Shown here: piece by piece, positions 12,001 to 23,200 of the stretch | How positions within the stretch are numbered: the first letter of the stretch is position 1 | How the letters are laid out: every line of letters begins with the position of its first letter | Source of the DNA: Chrysaora quinquecirrha | Taxonomy: Eukaryota; Cnidaria; Scyphozoa; Semaeostomeae; Pelagiidae | Direction of reading: 5' to 3' | Length of the DNA: 64,000 bases | Assembly (NCBI GenBank): GCA_014526335.1 | Contig: JACTAT010000014.1 | Span: forward strand, 1,373,250-1,437,249 | The notes under the pieces: generated by a model | Seen by the model: only the letters and a program-made list of their open reading frames with translations | Told to the model about the DNA's origin: nothing | Databases searched by the model: none | Translations under genes and position numbers: made by a program

Positions 12001-15000
12001 CTTATTACACCTACGACATCAGAGAAACCATTTGCCAGAGCATAGTCATGGCCAGAGGTTTCTGACTCCATCGCATCGTCGAAAGAAAAAAGATTTGCTT
12101 GGTAGGGGATCTTCTTCTCGATACATTGACACTGAAAGACGATCCCTACCCAGAACATCTGGCGTCCTCCTAAAGATTATTCTTGGTTCTCACATACCCA
12201 ACTTCACTTGGAGAATCGTGGAGGGTACACAACAGATTTTCAAGATAACTCTTAGGTCTATTTTGCATACTCAGACTACTCAGAAAGTGCTTTCACAATC
12301 ATCGTCATCATCATCATCATTAATTTATTTTACATAGGCTATTTACACAGATATAGCTGAATTACAGCTAATTTAGGCCTACAACCTTAATAAAAATAAA
12401 TCTGAAAAAAGAATACATTCACAATTATACTCTATCTGCAGGATGAAAACAAAACATGACAATCGGACTTTCCTAGTGAGGTCGGAAGCGACGCATACCA
12501 CACAGAAAGGGATGGCGTGGACGCTACACCTAACTACGGGAAACGATTTCCGCAGTCCAGGGCCTGCATCATGAGGGAGACATCCCACGGAGCGCACCCG
12601 CCACCACAAACAGCAGCAGGGCGCCGCCCCATCCTCACGAAAAGGCCCACAAGACATTCATCCTGTTAGAAACCCAACTTGCGGAATATATGTTTTGCAG
12701 ATCCACATTACTCATGCTAGAACGTCATGCGCTGCAGTATCCATACTTCTAACAATCATCCACAGTACTTTACAAACATCACCTGCCATCTTCACATCTT
12801 CAAAGGCGCCGGAAGCAAGGAATCAGGGCACCAGGCAGCGGGGATATTAGTAACAAATTCAGGGAAAAACAGTAGAAAAAAGTATTTCACAAAAACAGGA
12901 TTTTATGAGGGCAATGTTGGCAATCGGCGCTCCTGACCATCTTGGACAAGATCTTTGAAACAAGACTGTTTTTGATAGAAAAGGCTTTTTCTGGTAGCTA
13001 ATTTTTGTCTTAAATAGTCATATAATAGTCCCCCTTCGTAATATTCCCCCTCCTTTACCTCCAAAACAATATTGGTGATGTTTGTTACTTTGAATAATAG
13101 AGCATCAATAGAGAATTAGAGTCATTAACTGCTCTGGTGATATATTTTCTCCAAGATTTTAGGGTGCGAATGAAGCTAGAAGCTTTACATTGTGTTGCTG
13201 TTGAGTTGAAGGTTTTGACCAACTAACCGCTTTTTGTTGACTACGCCGCGTCATCGAAAGAAAAATGGTGTGCTTGGTAGGAGATCTTCTTCTCCATGCA
13301 ATGACACTGAAAGGCGATCCCTACCCAGAGCACCCAATAGCTACCGTTCAATTTTGGTGTTTCTATAGGAAATTCTTTCTAGGCTGCCACTATATCGGAA
13401 AACAAACGTCGAAACTCAATTTTAGACTTACTACATGAGTCGTATTTATCGCTATTGAAATGAATTGCTGCAGCAAGTTGGTTTAGGGTCGATTTGTTTT
13501 ACTGTGTGGACGCTCAAACTAACAAGTCCAGAAGTCGAAAGGAAACAAGAACTGACTGAAGCGAACAACAACATCAATTCAATTCAATGTGAGCGAAAGT
13601 TAGGGACTTGGGAAGCAAGTCTAACTCAATTTTTCCTATTTCTTTTAGGCTGTTCTTCTTATCTACGATGTCACAAATCACGGTAGCTTTGAAAACGTAC
13701 ACGATTGGCTTGAAGTGATCAAAGGAACACTGGGAAAAGACAAAAAACTTCCTTACTTAGCAATAGTAGGAAATAAAGGTAAATCAACTAATACAATCTA
13801 CTTTGACCATATCCTTCCATATTCGATTTGTTCTCGACCATGTCCGCGATATGTTTTGCTCTCTTTGTTAATTATTTGTCAATTTTGTTTCATTAATCCA
13901 TGCTGTCTGCTAAACAGCTAAGTTTCAATCCTGTTTATTACTGTACAATGAGGTTGTGTTTTCCGTTTCGACTTTGATAAACCATATTTCGAAAAGCAAA
14001 AACATTGTAATACTGCTCGGTGATTTCAATGCCAAAACTGGCTCGGGCTACCATGCATATAGCGAAAATATGGGAAAATATGGAAAAGGTAAGATGAACA
14101 GTAATGGTGAAAATCTTCTTAATATGTTAAGAGACAATGAAATGGTTATAACGAATGCAATATTCCCTCACAAACTAGCACATCGAACTACATGGACAGC
14201 ACCCGAACGAAATAATCCAGCAAATCACCACGATGGAACAATAAGAAGGAATCCTTATCGTAATCAAATAGACTACATAATAACCAAAATCTCTCACAAG
14301 AATTTTGTAACAGATGCAAGGTCATATGGAGGATGTGAAACATACACAGATCACAAGCTTGTAAAAATGACTATGAAAATTGAATGGTGGAAACTACCAA
14401 AAAATAAGTCAAACAAGAAAACTCTAAATCTAGCAAATCTTAACAATAATGAAATAAATGAAAATTACAAAAAATCTATAAATGAAAAAGTAAATGAAAT
14501 GCAAGTTTCAGAAAGCCCAAACAAACTGTGGAAAAATGTTACAGAAATAATCCTCAAATCAGCAGAACAAACCATAGGTTATCAGAAAGGCAACATAAAA
14601 AAACTAGAAAATAAAGAAATAGAAGCACTTAGTAAAAAGCAAAGAAAACTAAGAAATGATATAGAAGCAACTTCATCCTCAGAAATCAAAAGAAATTTAA
14701 AAAAGGAAAGAAATCAATTAATCAATAACATCAAACAAAAACTAAAAGAAATTAATGATAAAGAAATTGACAAAGAATTACAAGATATTGAAAGCAAGAA
14801 AAACGATGCAAGTAAATATTATGAAGCTGCAAAAGTCCTTCAACGAAAACAAAAAGAAAAGAACCAAAATAATAAACAAAGATGGATTTATTGCAAGCAA
14901 TGACAAAGAAAATGCATAATAATAACAAACTTTTTCACTGAATTATTTGTAAAAGAAAATCAAGGACAACAAAGAGAATATATACCTGTAGAAATGGAAG

Positions 15001-18000
15001 ATCCTTTCACAGAAGAAGAAATAAGTAAAGTTGTCAAAAAGCTCAAAAATAATAAAAGTGCAGGTCCTGATGACATCAAAGCAGAATTAATCAAACAAAG
15101 TCCAAATGTGATTCACAATCTTATAGCAAAAATCCTACAATTCACATCAAAAGGTCACCCCCATCCAGAAGTACTAAGACAAGGAATCCTGATACCATTA
15201 CCGAAACCACCAAAAGCAAATGTAAACGTAAATGTGAGGCCTATCATCCTACTCTCTATACTCAGAAAAATCTTATCTATGTGCATGATTCAACGATGCT
15301 GGGATAGACTGAAAGGAGAAATTCCAATTGAACAAGCAGCATACCAGCCAGGACGATCAACAACAGAGCAAGTATTTTGTGTTAAAACCCTAGCTGAAAA
15401 AGCAATCACTACAAACAACTATACCATCTTCATACTTATGTTAGATATGTCAAAAGCTTTTGACTCAATAAATCGTAAAAAACTCATGACGTACCTAAGT
15501 GAAGTCCTAACTGAAAGCGAACTCTACATGATGAATTTACTAATAAATGATGTCGTCCTAAATGTACAATACGGAAATGAGAAAGGTGAAAACATCCACA
15601 CAAATGTAGGATCATGTCAAGGGGACTGTCTGTCAGCATTTTTCTTCATTTTATACTTATCGAAAGCCATCAAACCCCTACCACAGCATATAGAAAGGCA
15701 AGATTACGATAATTTCATGTGGTCAGAGCTAGATTGGATAATAAATCGTGATGCAAATCAAGTACAAATAGACCCAAAGTATTCAGATGACATAAATTTC
15801 ATAAGAAGTTGGTACCCAAAAATAAATCAACTGAAAAGAGAAATTCCCAAAATGTTGAAAGAAGAAGGACTTGAAGTAAACAAATCAAAAACAGAAGAAT
15901 ATGAAATAAGAAGAGGAGGTGAAGAAAAATGGAAAAATTGCAAAATTCTAGGTAGTCTGATTGACACAGAATGTGACATCTCAAGAAGACATGGAATTGC
16001 AACAAGTGCCTTTAACAAATTAGAAAAAATTTTCAAGAGTAAAAGTGTGAGTCAAAAACAAAAATTGAGAACATTTAATGCCTATGTAGAAAGTATATTT
16101 TTATACAATAGCGAACTATGGACAATAACGAATCGAATCAGTGATAAAATAGACTGCATACAAAGAAAATTCCTAAGAAGAGTACTGGGCATAAAATGGC
16201 CGAAAGTAATAAGTAACCAAAAGTTATATGAAAAAACAGAGCAAAAACCGTGGAGTCAAATTGTGAAAAAAAGATCAATGTGCTGGTTAGGTCATCTACT
16301 TAGACTTGATGCTAACACACCCGCAAAGAAGGCTTTGAATGAATTCATAAAGAAAGCAAATAGACCCCCGGGAAGACCAAAAGAGACTTGGCTAAGCTCA
16401 ATCAAACGTACTCTGATGTCCAACGATCTTAATGTGAATTTTGAAAGTAACAGTACAATGATAAGAGATCTGGAAGAGTTGTGTGCAGACAGAAAACAGT
16501 GGAACAATATTATTAGGAACATGAAGTTGTAAAGCACAACGTACATGCGAAGAAGAAGAAGAAACCATATTTCGTTCGCTTGTTCTTACCTTGTTCTAAA
16601 ATGCAAGGCAAAATCAAAGCTCTTTTTGTTATAAAATTTCTTCTTATGAACAGAATATACCGTGTTTCCTCTATTAAGCGCTGCGGCGCTTATTTGGCTC
16701 AACTATTTTTAGGTGCAGTGCTTATTGGAGGGCGGCGCTTATTTCGTAAGTCGCTTATTAGATGTACTTCCATTTCAAGAAAAAACGAAAAAAATAGAGT
16801 ACCTGTGAACTCATACTGTCTTTTCAAATCCACTTTCTACCATTGCTTCTTATGAGCGCCGCATTTAGGAGGTGCAGGGCTTATTAGAGAGCGGCGCTTA
16901 TTTTTCTCAATCAATCTCAGGTACGGCGCTTATTAGAGGGCGGCACTTATTTCGTAAGTCGCTTATTAGATGTACTTCCATTTCAAGAAAAAACGAAAAA
17001 ATAGAGTACCTAGTAGTGAACTTATACTGTCTTTTTAAATCCACTTTCTACCATAGCGGCGATAATTAGAGGAAATACGGTACTTTGTTCAGGGTCGCCC
17101 AAAAAAGGGACCCCCTTTGGTAAATAATTTCTGAATAAATTTTCTCAAGGAGGAATTTTTTTAAATTTATACCAGGTAATATTCAAGTCAAGTGCGCTAT
17201 CGTGTAGAAATATGTTAATGGTAACAGCTTCCATCTCGGTGCAATAGGAAATTAAATTTTTGGTCAAAAAACCAGGTGTTTATATTCCAACATTGCGTAC
17301 TGTAGCAACTGCGATCGTGCGTGAAGGAGAATCATTATCCCAGAGTAAAATTGTCACGACCATTAATGTATGGTCAGTCATATTAGAGAAGTGTATTGAG
17401 CAGGATTGAGGAAATTTTGAATATCATTTGACTGAAAGAATGAATTATTGATTTTTCTGTTTTGTTGCGTTAGGAATACGTAAGGGTATAAAGTTGCATA
17501 TTTTGTTACAGTACGTTTTTGGATTGTAAAGTTTTAAAGTCAATTTATTCAGAGATACTAACCCATATCATCATGATATTTACATGAAATATCTCACTTG
17601 AGTTGAATATCATGTAGTATTAATTTCATGAAATTCCAACTTAAGAATAAATTATTCATAAATTATTTAGTTAGGGGTCCCTTTTTGGGCCACCCTGTAT
17701 ATTTAACTAAAAAGAGAATCGCTCCTTCATATGTGGTGATGCTCATTTGTGCAAATGCTGTGTTTGCTGCACCTTAAAAAGTTAGAGTCGCCAGTCTTGA
17801 ATTGTATTTATATAGTATATCGTTTATTATCTATAATATAAAAGACGATACGACTATGATAATACTATTATAAAAACCGTGTTGCGATTGTTCCATTTCC
17901 AACAAAATTCAATTGACAAAGAAGGTCTTGCCATCTTTGTGTACTTTGTCGAGATAGAACGAGCATAGTTTTAAAATAACGGATGCCACACACAGCCGCG

Positions 18001-21000
18001 GCCATGTAGTCGACAAATAAATGATATACACACCTTTCTTAAGGCAGCTAGGAACGACCCTGCGCAGAGTCCTTTAGGTGTAATATGAAATTCCGAATTG
18101 TCACCGAAGCAGACAAACAGTGGACAGGAATTTGCCATCAAAAACATTACCAACCTTATACCAATTTGCCGAAAATTTATAGCCGACCTTTTACCAGTTT
18201 TTCGAAAGCATATACCCGAAACCGTTCCTTGTACCAAAATCTTTACCCTGGGTACCAGAGCCTCAAGATTGGAACCGCAGAACAAAATAAAAAAAAATAA
18301 TAAGTTGAGCAAAAGCCTTGTATTTTGCTCAACTTATTTTTTTATTTTGTTCTGCGGTTCCAATCTTGAGGCTCTGGTACCAAGGGTACAAAATCTTGCA
18401 AAAGGAGATTTTTCTTATATTATTGATACAGTTCCTTATAACAAAATCGCGAAAATCAATACCGTCCCGGGCGGCACTTTCCCAGTACCCAAATTATACA
18501 CAGTGCCCCCGGGCCTGTTTGTTAAATTACCAACGTTGCCATATTCATTATAACTCTTTATCCGAGAACCTGTTTATTATTTCTGATGTGTATGCCGTAT
18601 GCCGTATTTCTGATGTGTAGGCATGTTTGCCATGCCGTGAATATTTCGGAAGGATTTCTTTATTTTTCCGACTACCAACACCTTCCTTAGAAGAAAAGTA
18701 CATAACCGTTTAGATAATTTTAACGTGTTTCTTTTGTAGTTGATTTAGAGCACATGCGAATAGTAAAACAAGATAAACATGCTGAATTTGCATTAGAGAA
18801 CAACTTACACAGGTATGCCTTGTTGCCGTTTCCCTTGGTTTGTTAGGCTGTTTTCAGTGAAGTTTTCGAGGACTCCATCTTTTCAGTGAAGTTTTCGTCG
18901 TGTTTTCATTAGAATTTGTGATTCGGCATTGAAGGATGACGACGGCTATGCCGGCCAACAAGGGCCTATAATTCTGCCGGCCTACAAGAATGCTGAGTTT
19001 GCTGTCTTAGCTTTCATAATACTGAAAAACTATGAAAGCTGCTACAAAAACGTGAAAGCTGCCAAGTTATATAACTTAGAAGAGCCAAGACATAACTTTT
19101 AATATCGAATAGCGGGAAAGCAACTGGCGCCCATGCCCCAACGTCATTGTCTGCTCTTCCACGAATATACACAGATATGGAGAGAATAGAAGTCGTGCAG
19201 GAATCAATATCTTGCTTTCTAGTATGCTTGCTTGGTTGCTTGTTTGCTTAGTTGATAGTATGCTTGCTTTCTTACTTGCTTGCTTGCTTGTTTGCTTGCT
19301 TGCTTGTTTGCTTGCTTGCTTGTTTGCTTGCTTAATCGCTTGCTTACTTGCTTACTTGGTTTCTTGCTTGCTTACTTGCAAGCACGCTTGCCGGCTTGCT
19401 TACTTGCTTGCTTGCTTGTTTAATTGCTTGCTTGCTTGCTTTCTTGCTTGCTAGTATGCTTGGTTGCTTACTTGCTAACTTGCTTGCTTGATTTTTAGCT
19501 TGCTTGCTTGTTTGCTTGCTTGCTAATATGCTTGTTTGCTTGCTTTCTTGCTAGTATGCTTGCTTGCTTGCATACTTGTTTGCCTACTTGCTTCTTTGCT
19601 TGCTTACTTGCTAACTTGCTTGCTTGATTTTTAGCTTGCTTGCTTTCTTGCCTGCTTACTTGCTTACTTGGTTCTTGCTTGCTTTCTTGCTAGCACGCTT
19701 GCTTGCTTACTTGCTTGCTTGCTTGCTTGATTGCTTGCTTGCTTGCTAGTATGCTTGATTGCTTACTTGCATACTTGCTTGCTTACTTGTTTCCTTTCTT
19801 ATATGTTCTCGGGCTTCCATACAAGATGCGATACATCATACCCATTAATTCACGCAGCATGCAAGAAAAACAGTATTCAAAGTATTCATTTTTTTCTCTG
19901 TCTTTTTCAGCTTTTTCTTATCAGCGAAGACCGGAGACCAGGTATTTATAATATATTTGATATTGTTTATCTAACTCTACATCGGCCAACTTCATTTCCT
20001 TGCAAGCCTGTTCATGTGCAAGATATCCAACTTGTTGGTAGATCTTGGACGTCCAACACAGATTGTCAACCTAAATGGAAATTCATATGGTTGTAGCAAG
20101 CTTGGCAATCACAAATTCACGGTCAAGCGATGAGAAAGGTATCGTGCGGTGATCGTACGATCTCTATTATCTTAGACTCATTTACAAGAGAGAAACTGGA
20201 TCGATCCAGAACCGCTTTTGGCTCAAAGACGCCTTTTAATTTACACGGGATCTCTTGTATCTGTACCTTTCTTGGCTCTGTTTAGAGCCAGTTCTGGATC
20301 TGTTCAGAAGCAGAGCCAGCTCATCTCTGGCTCTGTTCAGCTTTGGATCGGATCCAGACTGGTACGGATACGAAACGTGACTAAAAGTGAATGAATAAAG
20401 CCTACAAGAACACATAATTTTTCGAAGGGAAATCGAATTTTCTGCTTTAGTGTCCCACAAGATGCTGCTATGATAAAAAGAAGATTTTTAGCAAGAAGTG
20501 TGGTAGCACATGCATCATCTCAAGAAATACAGTAGACAAATATCTCCGGGCCGGTTAGGAACCGATGCAGTTCTCGTATACACGCATTACAAAAGAGCCA
20601 GAACCGGTTCTTCATCGGACCAGAGCCGATCCAGTTTCTCTCGTGTACGTGTAAGCGTGGTATTATAGAAACACACGGCGATTTGTGGTGCGCTTTTTTG
20701 AATGAGATTCCCCGTTTTGATACTAAAACTTTTCCACGCGAATCATTGACTTTTTTAAAAATCGATAGCATAAATATCTCCATGCATTTGCAAAACTTTT
20801 GACGTGTCATTTAGTGAATGAATTACCGAGTCACAAAATGCAGTTTTTTGCTTATACCATATAATGAGAGGTTATCTGTTCAAATGTCTTACTTTTGTAT
20901 GAGATCATCATTAACATCTACTAGACATCAACTTAAAGGATAATCTGCTTGTTGCCTTAATCAATAAGTATACCCACAAATAAAGTGAACTCTTCATGTC

Positions 21001-21823
21001 TTCTTTACCATGCTAAGATTTCCTATACAAGGTACCAATATTTATAATCTTGTAATATATAGCTCTATAGCATAGACGCGAATTTAAGGGCTAAGAGCGC
21101 ATATTGATTAAATCTGACATCTAATGCATGTTCTGTTATGATTCCCGGCTGTAGTTGCATTAATACCCGGATGTATTGATTGTATTAATGTTTTGCTCTA
21201 GGTTGAATATTGTTTTCAAAAAATAGCTGCGGATATACTTGGAATAAAACTGTCAAAATCTGAAGTAGAGCAGACATCAGTATCCTTTCCATGACAATTT
21301 TCGGTTTCCTTGCTATCTGTTTTTTTTCTTTTAAAACCACCTACATTTAGTAGGTTTCTAAGGATTCTTAATTCCATTAACCCTGTTTTTTTTGCTGAAT
21401 TTTTATAGCCACACGTTTTGCTACCAAAGTAGATGAATGGAGGAAATATTTGCCTGCGCATAGACCCTACTCTCCCCCCTTAATTCCAAAGTAAAGTCTG
21501 TGCGCAGGCTAAGGAAATATGTGAAGATGTAAGTACGGAAAGAAAAGCCTAAGCATAAAGGGTGTCGTGTAGACCAGGTGGAGATATTGTTAGGGTCTGA
21601 TCTGAAATAATTTAATGTTAGTATGAATTAGTGCACGCCACTATCTACTGTAACTAGCAAAAAATAAATACGTCACATTAAGAATACAAGGAATAATTCA
21701 CGAAGCTCCTTAACAACATTTTAGCGTGTTATAAAGGCAGAAATTGTCAACTACAACAACTTACAGACACCAGCTAAAGCTCCTCAGTCTCAGTCTAAAA
21801 GCTCATTTTGTGTTTTGCAGTGA
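9041..21823 (+). CDS. rab28: RAB28 small GTPase, complete, 8 exons
   Basis: Exons: 9041-9121, 10002-10098, 10636-10724, 13649-13778, 18740-18812, 19911-19941, 21202-21279 and 21725-21823. They total 678 nt, 225 aa plus stop, and all phases agree; human RAB28 is about the same length. The N-terminus [20 protein letters not shown] is diagnostic of RAB28. Visible GTPase motifs are the P-loop GDGTAGKT, the switch I region [16 protein letters not shown], the switch II DxxG-type [10 protein letters not shown], the guanine-binding GNKVDLEH and SAKTGD. RAB28 has IGGQ where classical Rabs have TAGQ, and that holds here. The C-terminus SSFCVLQ is a CaaX box whose final Q predicts farnesylation rather than the double geranylgeranyl cysteines of most Rabs. 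In other animals RAB28 works at cilia in BBSome-linked trafficking and photoreceptor maintenance. The donor after exon 7 (TCA|GTATCC) is weak. A polyA signal is at 22095-22100. Confidence 0.97.
11215..11310 (+). repeat. Dispersed repeat family copy
   Basis: CATTCCGATCCACATCTGGG followed further on by ACTCTGAGGAGTGTAG is homologous to 1250-1330 and 43403-43500, and in reverse to 55440-55510. The family has an imperfect hairpin around GACA...TGTC. It lies in RAB28 intron 3. Confidence 0.5.
11850..11955 (-). mobile_element. tRNA-derived SINE copy, reverse
   Basis: It carries the reverse complement of the SINE head: GGCTCGAATCCCGACCCGCT (B-box region), then a GAGCCAGCCGG A-box region and GCACCTTC. 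It matches the copies at 23090, 47625 and 62293. It lies in RAB28 intron 3. Confidence 0.6.
12050..13335. repeat. Pair of diverged direct repeats in RAB28 intron 3
   Basis: Bases about 12055-12165 and 13240-13340 share CGTCGAAAGAAAAA, GCTTGGTAGG, ATCTTCTTCTC, TGACACTGAAAG and CGATCCCTACCCAGA in the same order. This marks two copies of one dispersed element. The sequence between them holds no supported exon. A short (ATC)n run occurs near 12300-12320. Confidence 0.5.
13979..13991 (+). repeat. LINE target-site duplication, left copy
   Basis: AAACCATATTTCG occurs here and again exactly at 16562-16574, directly flanking the retrotransposon. A 13 bp perfect duplication fits target-primed reverse transcription. 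Confidence 0.9.
13992..14903 (+). pseudogene. LINE AP-endonuclease domain, N-terminally truncated
   Basis: The reading frame enters with [17 protein letters not shown], containing the GDFN catalytic-loop motif of EEP endonucleases. It continues with [10 protein letters not shown] and TDHKLV, the usual late motifs of LINE endonucleases (the last normally SDH). The N-terminal half is absent because the element is truncated. A lysine/asparagine-rich linker follows. A TGA at 14901-14903 stops the frame just before the reverse transcriptase. Around 14880-14915 the neighbouring frame reads better, which suggests a pair of compensating indels. A functional protein is not expected. Confidence 0.85.
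14904..16532 (+). pseudogene. LINE reverse transcriptase, open for over 500 codons
   Basis: The first internal ATG is at 14994. Reverse-transcriptase blocks appear in order: [54 protein letters not shown] (first catalytic Asp), [13 protein letters not shown] (normally G.PQGD.LSP) and KYSDDINF (the catalytic YxDD, Ser instead of the usual Ala). The C-terminal region has [21 protein letters not shown] and [12 protein letters not shown]. No stop interrupts it up to 16530-16532, so the insertion is fairly young, but the missing 5' part makes it a dead copy. Confidence 0.88.
16562..16574 (+). repeat. LINE target-site duplication, right copy
   Basis: Perfect second copy of AAACCATATTTCG, immediately after the (GAA)n tail at 16549-16561. 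Confidence 0.9.
16665..17080 (+). repeat. Two-copy tandem duplication of a GCGCTTATT-rich element
   Basis: Bases about 16725-16850 and 16925-17055 are near-identical: GGCGGCGCTTATTTCGTAAG, TCGCTTATTAGATGTACTTC, then CATTTCAAGAAAAAACG and TCCACTTTCTACCAT. Flanking TTAAGCGC and GCGGCGATAATTAGAGG ends suggest an inverted-repeat element. It lies in RAB28 intron 4. Confidence 0.65.
17090..17697. mobile_element. Mariner/Tc1-like MITE with 25 bp TIRs
   Basis: The left end is CAGGGTCGCCCAAAAAAGGG and the right end, read inverted, is CAGGGTGGCCCAAAAAGGGA. The right flank is TA. CAGGGTG(G/T)CCCAAAAAG-type termini are typical of mariner-derived elements. No transposase frame remains in the 608 bp. Confidence 0.8.
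18235..18397. repeat. Near-perfect long hairpin (foldback)
   Basis: The left arm (about 18251-18314) runs from GGTACCAGAGCCTCAAGATT to GTTGAGCAAAA. It is mirrored by the right arm (about 18323-18381) after an 8-base loop GCCTTGTA. The arms differ mainly by a few bases in an A-run, and looser pairing extends outward. It sits in RAB28 intron 4 and would fold strongly in the pre-mRNA. Confidence 0.9.
19205..19800 (+). repeat. (CTTG)n tetranucleotide tract
   Basis: About 600 bp of CTTGCTTGCTTG with TTTG, TAGT and GTTT interruptions. It lies in RAB28 intron 5, ending about 110 bp before the 31-nt exon 6. Confidence 0.95.
20181..20655. mobile_element. Inverted-repeat element in RAB28 intron 6
   Basis: The left end TTTACAAGAGAGAAACTGGA is complemented by the right end TCCAGTTTCTCTCGTGTACG..GTAA, with more self-complementary GAACCGG/CCAGAACC segments inside. 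Similar GGATCC-rich, TTTACACGGG-bounded sequence occurs near 62930-63200. Confidence 0.6.
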
Positions 21824-22094
21824 AGTCTCTTTTCCGCACCGGATGTTCAACGAGATGGTTACATTATGGTTGTAAATATGATTTTTTTGATGTAACGAAA
21901 ACTCTTATCCACGCTCTTATCCAAATGGCGGAGATCACAAGCATGGCTAGGCAACTCTGTCATTGACATTAGAAAACGATTTTCTTGTTTTCGTTCGCCA
22001 GGATACCGATTTATCTCTGGAACAGAGGTTACATGAGGGGTTGCCGTATTTCCTTGAATAATTACCGCATTTGAATAAGCGAGGGCCATTTGGT

Positions 22095-22100
22095 AATAAA
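22095..22100 (+). terminator. Polyadenylation signal AATAAA for RAB28
   Basis: First canonical AATAAA after the RAB28 stop codon, about 270 nt downstream. Position and motif only; no transcript evidence. Confidence 0.4.
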
Positions 22101-23089
22101 AGTTATTAATTAACACGCAATGGTTACTGCGTGGCCCTGGCCTTTGCTTGACGCAAGCAAAAAATGTTTGACGAGCATTTCGCTGCGTGGCCATACGGCA
22201 AACATTTTACGACAAGCAAATTTCAAATTTTTGACAAACAATGTTTGTTCGTTTCGCCAGGCCCTAAGAACGATTAGCTTTAGAATTGGCCTGTGTCGTT
22301 ACTGTTATATCAACCGATTTTGACACCTTTATCACCAATCGCCGTTATCGCTAAAGTTACGTCTGCTATTATGTTTTCGCACTCTGCGTAGATATTGATG
22401 AGATAATTTCGGTCCTTCGCCAAAGCCTCAAGTTTCTCATTACACACTAAGTTTTTCAGAGTTTCGGTAATTGCGTCCGTCCTTGGCCGTCTTCCGTCTC
22501 CGGCGTTTATTCAAGGAAATACCTTACCATGTCTACTGTGTGCTTTCTGTATGGTTTAACGCAGCTTTTAATATAACAGCCCACACACTGATAGGTTTTT
22601 GAAAGACATTCTAATTTTTTTGCATTTTTATTTGCTGCTAAATTATAAAGTCTGTTTTAACAAGCCGTTGACGAGTCCAGATTTGTATTTGAGAATAATA
22701 CTGACGATAAAATCGTATCCTTTCCTTCAGTTATAGCGTATGCTAGTACTTAGTTATGTTTTGTAAATGCACTGCCATTAATATATGCAAAGAAAGGTTC
22801 AACGTCATCCTTTGCGTCTGTACAAACAGTTGACTTGAATACACCTTTTCGACGAAGATCGCCATAATGGATTTTTTCGAAATTTCAGAACCAAAACCAT
22901 TCTGTGCTACTCAGTCATACCGACTATTCACAAACAGTATGTCCTTATTTGGGACTCTTGAAGTTAGTAGGTAATCAAAAGTCTATACGATAAGCCATAA
23001 CTAACGTCAACTATTTGTAACTGCTTTAAACTTATGTTGACATGTTGTCAAGGACTAGCCAGATCTTATAGGATAGGGTACAGCTGATC

Positions 23090-23200
23090 GCAGACCTCGA
23101 CCATGGCTGTGACGCTACCGTGGCTGGGCTCGAACACTGACCACACTGAGCTCTTGACACCACGGGTCAGCTGGATTACACCCACGATGCTACAGCACCT
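23090..23200 (-). mobile_element. tRNA-derived SINE copy, reverse
   Basis: GACCTCGACCATGGCTGTGA, then GGCTGGGCTCGAACACTGAC (B box reversed) and GTCAGCTGGATTACACCCAC. It is homologous to 62293-62395 and 47625-47745. Confidence 0.65.

Larger units (their letters stand above)
13992..16561 (+). mobile_element. 5'-truncated non-LTR retrotransposon (LINE) in RAB28 intron 4
   Basis: A 2570 bp insertion in the same orientation as RAB28. The 13 bp direct repeats fix both ends. The 5' end begins inside the AP-endonuclease domain, a typical truncation, and the 3' end finishes in a (GAA)n tail after the reverse-transcriptase stop. It encodes the C-terminal half of an apurinic-type endonuclease, then a reverse transcriptase with a C-terminal RRxLG..WLGHLLR / GRPKETW region. 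Base composition is much more A-rich than the host exons. Clade not settled: a CR1/RTE-like LINE is most likely. Confidence 0.93.

Noticed and set aside
13715..13978. Read-through of RAB28 exon 4 into intron 4, and an ATG at 13956 as LINE start
   Set aside because: Donor at 13779 ends the exon. The target duplication shows 13956-13991 is host sequence, not part of the LINE protein.
18085..18620. Overlapping plus and minus frames of 70-151 codons
   Set aside because: Mirror translations of the hairpin arms.
19212..19951. Leu/Cys/Ala-rich open frames
   Set aside because: Translation of the (CTTG)n tract.
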